Assembly: GCA_017983515.1 (NCBI GenBank)
Contig: JAGOBF010000004.1
Span: 124,001-188,000, forward strand
DNA length: 64,000 nt
Reading direction: 5' to 3'
DNA from: Promineifilum sp.
GTDB lineage: Bacteria > Chloroflexota > Anaerolineae > Promineifilales > Promineifilaceae
Position 1 is the stretch's first letter; every line of letters begins with the position of its first letter. This document shows, one piece after another, positions 58,828 to 64,000 of the stretch. The notes below the pieces were generated by a model. That model made no database searches and was not told the origin of the DNA. It saw only the letters and a list, made by a program, of their open reading frames with translations. Both the position numbers and the translations under genes were made by a program.

Positions 58828-61110
58828 TTATCGGGCGATGATGGGCGGGAAGACCGATTTATTCAGCTGCACCGCGCCGGTCGTCGACGCGTCGGCGCTG
58901 CCGCTCGCGCTTTCCACGTTGCCGGCCAAATCGACGGCCACCGAGCGAAACTCGTAGACGCCGTTGCGGACGGGCGGCTGGAAATGGGCCGCTTGCAAGG
59001 TGGTGTCTGTCAGCCAGCGCGTCCAGGCTCCGCCGGCCGGGCGAAAATCGACCTGATAGCGCACGAGGCCGGACAAGGCGTCCTCGCCGGCCCACGAGAC
59101 CAGGTAGCGGCCGGCGCTAGTCAAGAAGAGGAGCGGCGTGGCGACGGCCGACTGCGGCGTGGTGGCATCCAGCGCGAACCGCGTGGGGGCGCTGGAGATG
59201 AGCGGCGCGTTGTCGCGCCAGACCAAAACGCGCCAGTACAGGTTGGCGAAATCGGCGGTGAAGGTGTGGGTGTGGGTCGTCGGCGTACCGTACCAGCTCT
59301 GATTGATCAGCACCAGATTGGCGAAAGAGGGATCGGCCGCCACCTGTAGCGTCGTGACCGTCACCTTCTCCGGATTGGCGACCTTCCAGGTGAAAGTCAC
59401 CGTGCGGTTGTTCTTCCAGACGTTATTGGCCGGGTCGAGATTAGTCGGCACGGGGGCCGGCGGGGGCGGCGGGGGCGCGTCCACCGGCAACAAGCGCACG
59501 GCGTCGAACCAGACGCCCAGGCCGCTGTCGTTGGTCAGATTGGTCAGGCGGATGACGTTGCCGTTGCCCCGGCTGAGGTTGTATTCGCCCAGCGTCGTCC
59601 ACAGGCCAACGTTGGCCTGCTGGCTGACAGTGCGTGTGCTTGTCCCGCCCGCGTGGCGGATGGTGTAGGTGGCGCTGCTGGTCTCGTTGCGGCCGGTGCG
59701 GCAATAAGGGATGTAGACGTCGATCCGGTAGCGGCCGTCGGCGGGCACATTCGGCCGCCATTCGCCCCAGTTCGCGCTTTGGGATTGGCTATTAACCGAC
59801 CAGGCATACCAGGCATGATTGTTAAACCCGCAAAGATAGGGCGGGACATTCCAGGTACCGGTGGTGCTGCGCGTGAAGGCAGTGGACTGCTCGTCGGCAT
59901 AGAGGAACGAATCGACAAAACCGATTCGGCCTGCTATCTGCTCGCGAAACCAGGGAATGAGCAGATGGGCCTGATCGCCGGGGCACTCGGTCGTGCCGTA
60001 AACGTCGCGGTGGCCCATCAGATGGGGCAAGCCCCAGGTGAGATTGGGCAGGCGGCTGGCGTCGAAGACGTTGATGCCGCGTTGGTCGGCTTTCCAGGCC
60101 AGCAGATCGGCGGCCGAGTTGAGCATGGCCTGAGGCGGGCGGATGCCGGGCGAGTAGGCGGTGAAGGTGCCCAGCAGGGCTACGGCCATGCTGCCCTTGT
60201 TGGCCCCGGAAGCGTGGGTACCGACGACGTTATCGCCGCCATTGTGACCTTCATAGATGACGCCGTTGGGATCGACCAGGTAGTTATAGCCAATGTCGCC
60301 CCAGCCGCGGCTGTAGGTGTGGAAATTCCAAATGGCGCGCACGACGGCCGGCCAGTCGGTGCTGCTGTTGTTGGAGACGGTATGGTGGACGATGAGATGG
60401 CTGACCGGGTGATATTCCAGCCCCGCGGTATAGTTGCAGTCGGCGTTCTTGCACCAGGCGGCGCGGCTGACGACGAAGGGCTTGGGAAAGGCGGTGATGC
60501 TTTCCGGCAACAGCGATTCGTCCTTATCCAGTTCGGATTGCAGATCGATCAGTTCGTCGGCCGACGGCCCCTGGGTGGTGTCGATGAAGGTCAGGCGCAA
60601 CTGACTCAACGTTGGAACTTCGATAGCTTCGCCTTCCAGCAGCGCCTCCGCCCCAAAGAGCACCTGCAACTGCACAAAACGGTGGGTGATCCCGGCCTCG
60701 GGCACGAGCACCATCTCGCCTACGATCTCGGTCTCGTCCGGCTCCATCCAGTCGTGATTGGCATGAACGGCCACCCAGTCGCCCCAGGTCTCTCCGTCGG
60801 GGCCGGTGCGTACCTGGAGAGTAATGGCTTCCGGATTCTGGCCCGTCCATTGAGGCACGACGGCATTGAAGGGGATGGGGGATTCGATGACCTGCGAGGT
60901 GAACGATGACCCGGCCGATAACTCCGGGGCCAGTTCACCGCCGATGATCGTGGTGCCCTTTTGGATATCGGCTGATAACTCGTCGGCGGAGATGACGAGG
61001 TCTTGCATGGGGGCGCGGTCGTCGCCGGCCTGATAGCCGGCGGCGGTGAAGACTGTGCCGGCGAGAAGTGCCGTCAGCAGGGCGGCGATGAATCGCGGTA
61101 ATGTTCTCAT
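58828..61110 (-). CDS. Secreted N-acetylmuramoyl-L-alanine amidase (PGRP type) with golvesin-like and FN3-like domains
   Basis: 760 residues. Signal peptide about 1-25. A beta domain (about 30-190) precedes the PGRP/Amidase_2 domain (about 205-390): HLIVHHTVSNNSST, AIWNFHTYSRGWGDIGYNYL, VYGTTECPGDQ; the zinc His and Cys ligands and His-Tyr are visible. A golvesin-like domain (about 405-560; FNNHAWYAWSVN, RYRIDVYIPYCRTG, GVWFDAVRLLPVD) and two FN3-like domains (about 565-750; NPEKVTVTTLQVAADPSF, RYQVDFRPAGGAW) follow. It would cut the amide between muramic acid and the peptide in the wall. Promoter at 61152-61181. Confidence 0.88.
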   Translation of the reverse strand: MRTLPRFIAALLTALLAGTVFTAAGYQAGDDRAPMQDLVISADELSADIQKGTTIIGGELAPELSAGSSFTSQVIESPIPFNAVVPQWTGQNPEAITLQVRTGPDGETWGDWVAVHANHDWMEPDETEIVGEMVLVPEAGITHRFVQLQVLFGAEALLEGEAIEVPTLSQLRLTFIDTTQGPSADELIDLQSELDKDESLLPESITAFPKPFVVSRAAWCKNADCNYTAGLEYHPVSHLIVHHTVSNNSSTDWPAVVRAIWNFHTYSRGWGDIGYNYLVDPNGVIYEGHNGGDNVVGTHASGANKGSMAVALLGTFTAYSPGIRPPQAMLNSAADLLAWKADQRGINVFDASRLPNLTWGLPHLMGHRDVYGTTECPGDQAHLLIPWFREQIAGRIGFVDSFLYADEQSTAFTRSTTGTWNVPPYLCGFNNHAWYAWSVNSQSQSANWGEWRPNVPADGRYRIDVYIPYCRTGRNETSSATYTIRHAGGTSTRTVSQQANVGLWTTLGEYNLSRGNGNVIRLTNLTNDSGLGVWFDAVRLLPVDAPPPPPPAPVPTNLDPANNVWKNNRTVTFTWKVANPEKVTVTTLQVAADPSFANLVLINQSWYGTPTTHTHTFTADFANLYWRVLVWRDNAPLISSAPTRFALDATTPQSAVATPLLFLTSAGRYLVSWAGEDALSGLVRYQVDFRPAGGAWTRWLTDTTLQAAHFQPPVRNGVYEFRSVAVDLAGNVESASGSADASTTGAVQLNKSVFPPIIAR

Positions 61111-61151
61111 GGCGTCAGAGCGAAGCGAATGCTGCTCGCTACCTCACGGAC

Positions 61152-61181
61152 ATTCTAGCAGAAGGTGCGCCAGACGTGCAA
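61152..61181 (-). promoter_or_regulatory. Promoter of the amidase gene
   Basis: Minus strand: TTGCAC (61176-61181), 18-base spacer ending TGC, TAGAAT (61152-61157), about 42 bases before ATG 61110. Extended -10 present. Confidence 0.4.
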
Positions 61182-61351
61182 TGCTGCACATGGCGTCAAG
61201 TTGTGTTTGAGCGAGAAGAAGTCGAGTTTGTTGAGAGTAAATTGTCTACCAGGTGCTCGACACCAGGCCAAACGCCCGTACGGGGAACGTGCCGAAGCTC
61301 CGCTCTGACTTAAACAGGTTAATTGTTTCTTATTTTGCCCGGTGCCGAACT

Positions 61352-62332
61352 CTAATAACCCGCTTCCAGATCCACGAGATTCCCCATCGCACGGCCCAGG
61401 AAGGCATCATTCAGCATTCCGGCCAGGGCCGTCATGCGTAGCCGGGCCGTCTCGTCGGCCGCGCCGCCCCGGTGGGGACTCATAATGACATTGTCGAGTT
61501 CGTTGAACGGATAGGCCGACGGCGGCCAGTCGCGGCGGGCGGCCTCGTCGGGCGGATAGCTGTACCATACGTCCAGCCCAGCGGCGCGCAGGCGACCGTC
61601 ACGCAAGGCCTCATAGAGCGCGCGCTCATCCACGATTCGTCCCCGCCCAATATTTACCAGCACGCTATGCGAAGGCAACAACGCCAATTCGTCCGCTCCC
61701 AGAAGTCCATCCGTCTCCGGCGTGTGCGGCAAGCTAATGATGAGGGCGTCCGCCTGGGACAGCAAGTCGCGCAGGGCGCTGGCCGGGTACACCATCGTGT
61801 CCTCGTCCATTTGCGGCGCGTCGAGGCGACGGCGGGTTGCCAGTGTGGTCATGCCCAAAGCGCGACAGGCAAGGGCCACCCGGCGGCCGATGGCTCCAAA
61901 GCCCAGAATGAGCGCCGTCTTGCCGTCCAGCAACACCGTGGGCGCGGGGTGCTCGTAGCGGATACGCCAGTCGTTGCGTCGGAGCGCGTTGTCATAGCGC
62001 AGGGCGAACTTGGCCGCGGCCAGCAGCAGCATAAGAGTCAGCTCGGCCACGGGCGCGGCGTTGTGGTGCAGGTTGTGGACGGTGACGCCGGGGAAGTCGC
62101 GCATCAGATCGCGGGTTTCGTTGGGCAATCCGGCCCAGGGGATGATGAGGGCGCGCCGGTTGGGCGCCGCGAGCAGCTGCTCGCGGGTCGGGCGGCCGGA
62201 GATCAGGATGTCGGTGGATACAGGCACCTCCGACCCATCCGTCAGTTCGATGCCGGGCGAGAGGCGCGGCAAGAGGTTCTCGGCTTCGTCGGCCGTGAGG
62301 CGACGGTCGAAATGGACGTAGAGGGTGGTCAT
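61352..62332 (-). CDS. D-2-hydroxyacid dehydrogenase-family protein
   Basis: 326 residues. Rossmann loop ALILGFGAIGRRVALACRAL. SLPHTPETDGLLGADELALL, VNIGRGRIVDERALYEALRDG and MSPHRGGAADETARLR follow, with the catalytic Arg, Glu and His in the usual order. It reduces or oxidises a 2-hydroxyacid using NAD(P); the exact acid (glyoxylate, phosphoglycerate-like, hydroxyisocaproate) is not fixed by sequence. The next gene, on the same strand and upstream, is an IclR regulator, a frequent partner of catabolic dehydrogenases. Gap of 102 bases holds the palindromes at 62372-62426. Confidence 0.9.
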   Translation of the reverse strand: MTTLYVHFDRRLTADEAENLLPRLSPGIELTDGSEVPVSTDILISGRPTREQLLAAPNRRALIIPWAGLPNETRDLMRDFPGVTVHNLHHNAAPVAELTLMLLLAAAKFALRYDNALRRNDWRIRYEHPAPTVLLDGKTALILGFGAIGRRVALACRALGMTTLATRRRLDAPQMDEDTMVYPASALRDLLSQADALIISLPHTPETDGLLGADELALLPSHSVLVNIGRGRIVDERALYEALRDGRLRAAGLDVWYSYPPDEAARRDWPPSAYPFNELDNVIMSPHRGGAADETARLRMTALAGMLNDAFLGRAMGNLVDLEAGY

Positions 62333-62371
62333 TCGATTGATTATGACACAGGCCGCCCGTCGGGCCAGCGT

Positions 62372-62426
62372 TCAGGAGTGGGTTTAGCCCACGATTCCTA
62401 TCTTGCAGGTGGGCCGCAAGATGAGG
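62372..62426 (+). repeat. Cluster of palindromes between iclR-type and hydroxyacid dehydrogenase genes
   Basis: GTGGG-tttag-CCCAC (62379-62393) and CTTGC-aggtgggcc-GCAAG (62402-62420). The CAGGAGTG start resembles the flank of the element near 9770-9815. It could be REP-like or a regulator site. Confidence 0.45.
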
Positions 62427-62434
62427 TTCTCGCG

Positions 62435-63208
62435 TTACGTGGGGCGGTAGCCGAGGAGAGCGGAAACGCTGGCGGCGGCGGCGCGGACCCGCTCGCCAAT
62501 GATGGGCACGCAGTCGGCCGTCACGCGTAAGTTCGGCCCGGCGATGCTGAGAGCGGCGACGACGCGGCCGTCGTGGTCGCGGACGGGCGCGGCGATGGCG
62601 ACAAGGCCGACCTCCAACGTCTCATCGGCCACACTGTAGCCGCGCTCGCGGATGTGGGCCAACTTGGCGCGCAGGACGACCCGGCCGGTGATCGTCGCCG
62701 TTGTGACTGGGGATAGGGTTCGCGGCAGTAGAGCAGCGACCGTCTCATCGGGCAGAAAAGCCAGGACGACCAATCCGGTGGAAGAAGCATGGAGCGGCCA
62801 ACGGCTGCCCAGATCGGGCACGCCGCTCATCAGGTGGCCGCCGACGATCTCGTCGATGACCAGCATCTCGCCGCCGGAGAGGATTTCCAGCGAGGCGGTC
62901 TCGCGCGTCTCTTCGGCCAGGCGCTCCAGTTCAGGACGGGCGACGGCGCGCAAGTTATTGGCGCGCAAAGCCCGGCCGCCCAGGACGACGATCTCCGGCC
63001 CCAGAACGTAGCGGTCGCCGTCGGCGGCGCGGCCGAGCATCCCCTCCCGTTCCAGAGCGGCCAGCAGGCGGTGGGCGGTGGTCTTGTTCAGACCCGTCTC
63101 GCGGGCCAAGGCCGACAGGCCCCAGGCGGGGTGATCGTCGTCGAAGGCCTTCAGCAGGGCCATGGCCCTCTGGACAGCTTGCGTACCGGAGTAGGTGTTG
63201 TCATTCAT
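62435..63208 (-). CDS. IclR-family transcriptional regulator
   Basis: 257 residues. N-terminal winged helix (about 10-75; AVQRAMALLKAF, GLSALARETGLNKTTAHRLL, ALEREGMLGRAADGDRYVLG), then the C-terminal ligand-binding domain (about 90-250) with LEILSGGEMLVIDEIVGG and AAPVRDHDGRVVAALSIAGP, the usual IclR pattern. It binds a small metabolite, often an aromatic or glyoxylate-type acid, and controls neighbouring catabolic genes. The hydroxyacid dehydrogenase directly downstream is the natural candidate target. It is the first of the two genes on this strand. Confidence 0.92.
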   Translation of the reverse strand: MNDNTYSGTQAVQRAMALLKAFDDDHPAWGLSALARETGLNKTTAHRLLAALEREGMLGRAADGDRYVLGPEIVVLGGRALRANNLRAVARPELERLAEETRETASLEILSGGEMLVIDEIVGGHLMSGVPDLGSRWPLHASSTGLVVLAFLPDETVAALLPRTLSPVTTATITGRVVLRAKLAHIRERGYSVADETLEVGLVAIAAPVRDHDGRVVAALSIAGPNLRVTADCVPIIGERVRAAAASVSALLGYRPT

Positions 63209-63220
63209 CGTGAAGAGGGA

Positions 63221-63373
63221 TTTATCCGCAGATTGGGCAGATGTGGCAGATTTTCAATAGATAAGGAAGGTCGTGAGAGAGCGAAAGCTCGGCCTGACTA
63301 TCGGGTCGCGCCCGCGCTCTTTGCTCGAGTCTCCCGCATGCTCATCTGCCAAATCTGCTTAATCTGCGGATGA
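63221..63373. repeat. Inverted pair of ATCCGCAGATT repeats
   Basis: TTATCCGCAGATTGGGCAGA at 63222 onward and, inverted, the copy at 63343-63373 (AATCTGCGGATGATC). They bracket the gap between lysine aminomutase and the IclR gene; a third copy is at 14575-14600. The inner ~100 bases show no gene. Confidence 0.5.
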
Positions 63374-63997
63374 TCAGTCTTCCTTTGCTTCGTCTTTGCC
63401 GGCGGCCAGGCGCTCGCGGGGCTTGTGCATTTCGATGGAGCCAACGCCGAGCGGCTGCCACTTCTGGGCGATGTCGCCGCTGCGCAGGCGGTGCTCGCCG
63501 CCGCCGCGGGCGTGGGTGTCGCTGAAGCCGGCCGGCTCGATGGACATGCGGTCGCCTTCCAGCAAGGCCAGTACCCCTTCCTGGCCGGGTTCGGGCCGTG
63601 GGGCGACGAGTGACTCGAGCGACGCGATTTCATGCGGGTCGTAGTCAAGCGGCTCCGTATAGGTTGTGATGAAGCCCTCGAAGTTGCGCAGGACAACCTT
63701 GCCGGGGGCCTGGCTGATGACGTAGTTGGGCATGACCGGGATCTTGCCACCGCCGCCGGGCGCGTCAACGACGTAGGTGGGCACGGCATAGCCGGATGTG
63801 TGGCCGCGCAACCCTTCCATGATCTCGATGCCCTTGCTGACAGTGGTGCGCAAGTGGCCGGATCCCTCGACGAGGTCACATTGATACAGATAGTAGGGCC
63901 GCACACGGATTTTCACCAGGTCGTGGACGAGCTTGCGCTGGATGTGGACGGAGTCGTTGACCCCGGCCAGCAGCACGCTTTGATTTCCCAAAGGCAC
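63374..63997 (-). CDS. kamA: Lysine 2,3-aminomutase, C-terminal part (truncated by window edge)
   Basis: 208 visible codons; the frame runs off the right edge, so the N-terminal radical-SAM domain with its CxxxCxxC is not seen. What is here is diagnostic: [57 protein letters not shown], then [17 protein letters not shown] and [12 protein letters not shown], with the PLP and zinc region of the family. It converts L-lysine to beta-lysine, used in osmolyte or lysine fermentation pathways. The GTG at 63997 is an internal codon. The stop codon abuts the ATCCGCAGATT repeat. Confidence 0.93.
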   Translation of the reverse strand: MPLGNQSVLLAGVNDSVHIQRKLVHDLVKIRVRPYYLYQCDLVEGSGHLRTTVSKGIEIMEGLRGHTSGYAVPTYVVDAPGGGGKIPVMPNYVISQAPGKVVLRNFEGFITTYTEPLDYDPHEIASLESLVAPRPEPGQEGVLALLEGDRMSIEPAGFSDTHARGGGEHRLRSGDIAQKWQPLGVGSIEMHKPRERLAAGKDEAKED

Positions 63998-64000
63998 ACC

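Noticed and set aside
1..64000. CRISPR array, tRNA or rRNA genes, insertion sequences, prophage
   Set aside because: I looked for evenly spaced direct repeats, GGTTCRAATCC-type T-loops, rRNA-like blocks and transposase or integrase motifs and saw none; a tRNA or rRNA scan would be decisive.

Overview
The window reads as high-GC chromosomal DNA from a free-living member of the Chloroflexota, most likely an Anaerolineae/Promineifilum-like lineage. This is inferred from gene content, not from a marker gene. Supporting signs are proline/threonine-rich lipoproteins and LysM wall proteins, no lipopolysaccharide genes, the three-gene set otherwise typical of Actinobacteria and Chloroflexi (MSMEG_4193-type phosphomutase, DUF3090, SCO1664-type kinase-like protein), and a membrane-arm complex I operon with two NuoM genes. 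I see no rRNA, tRNA, CRISPR array, prophage or insertion sequence.

Layout. 1-8.1 kb: cell-surface proteins (a truncated C-terminal domain, two SdrD-like membrane-anchored proteins), phosphoglucomutase and a giant polytopic membrane protein. 8.2-12 kb (minus strand): MDR oxidoreductase, peroxiredoxin, GPH sugar symporter and an SDR dehydrogenase. 12.1-15.8 kb: a Lon-family protease convergent with a Nudix hydrolase and a LysM lipoprotein. 16-18.7 kb: a two-gene exopolysaccharide unit (GT4 plus polyprenyl-phosphate sugar transferase). 19.5-24.8 kb: the rod-shape cluster mreB-mreC-mreD-PBP2. 24.8-28.8 kb: phosphomutase, DUF3090, SCO1664-type protein, sirtuin and thioredoxin reductase. 28.9-38.2 kb: a HExxH membrane protein, a lipid-type ABC exporter, an overlooked 55-residue membrane protein with its own promoter, a crotonase, a degenerate CPBP-like protein, an MFS carrier overlapping hutI, and a PPIase lipoprotein. 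38.2-43.8 kb (minus strand): GT2, an orphan PhnD-like lipoprotein, an Ig-like protein, Lgt and a CDP-alcohol phosphotransferase.

44.1-56.4 kb (minus strand) is the bioenergetic core. It holds atpI/atpZ, atpB (with a large insertion), atpE and a b-delta fusion, preceded by nuoA-H-J-K-L-M-M-N. The nuo set has only membrane-arm genes and nuoA; the peripheral-arm genes nuoB-G and nuoI are absent, and one NuoM has lost the usual TM7 lysine. The ATP synthase part likewise lacks the F1 genes. 56.6-64 kb: an orphan OmpR-type regulator, a geranylgeranyl-reductase-like flavoprotein, a secreted PGRP amidase, a hydroxyacid dehydrogenase, an IclR regulator and the C-terminal part of lysine 2,3-aminomutase running off the right edge.

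Two scale-level patterns stand out. Several genes have a -10 hexamer only 6-9 bases before the start codon, suggesting leaderless mRNAs. Small GC-rich palindromic repeats are scattered between genes, one of them overlapping an annotated gene start.
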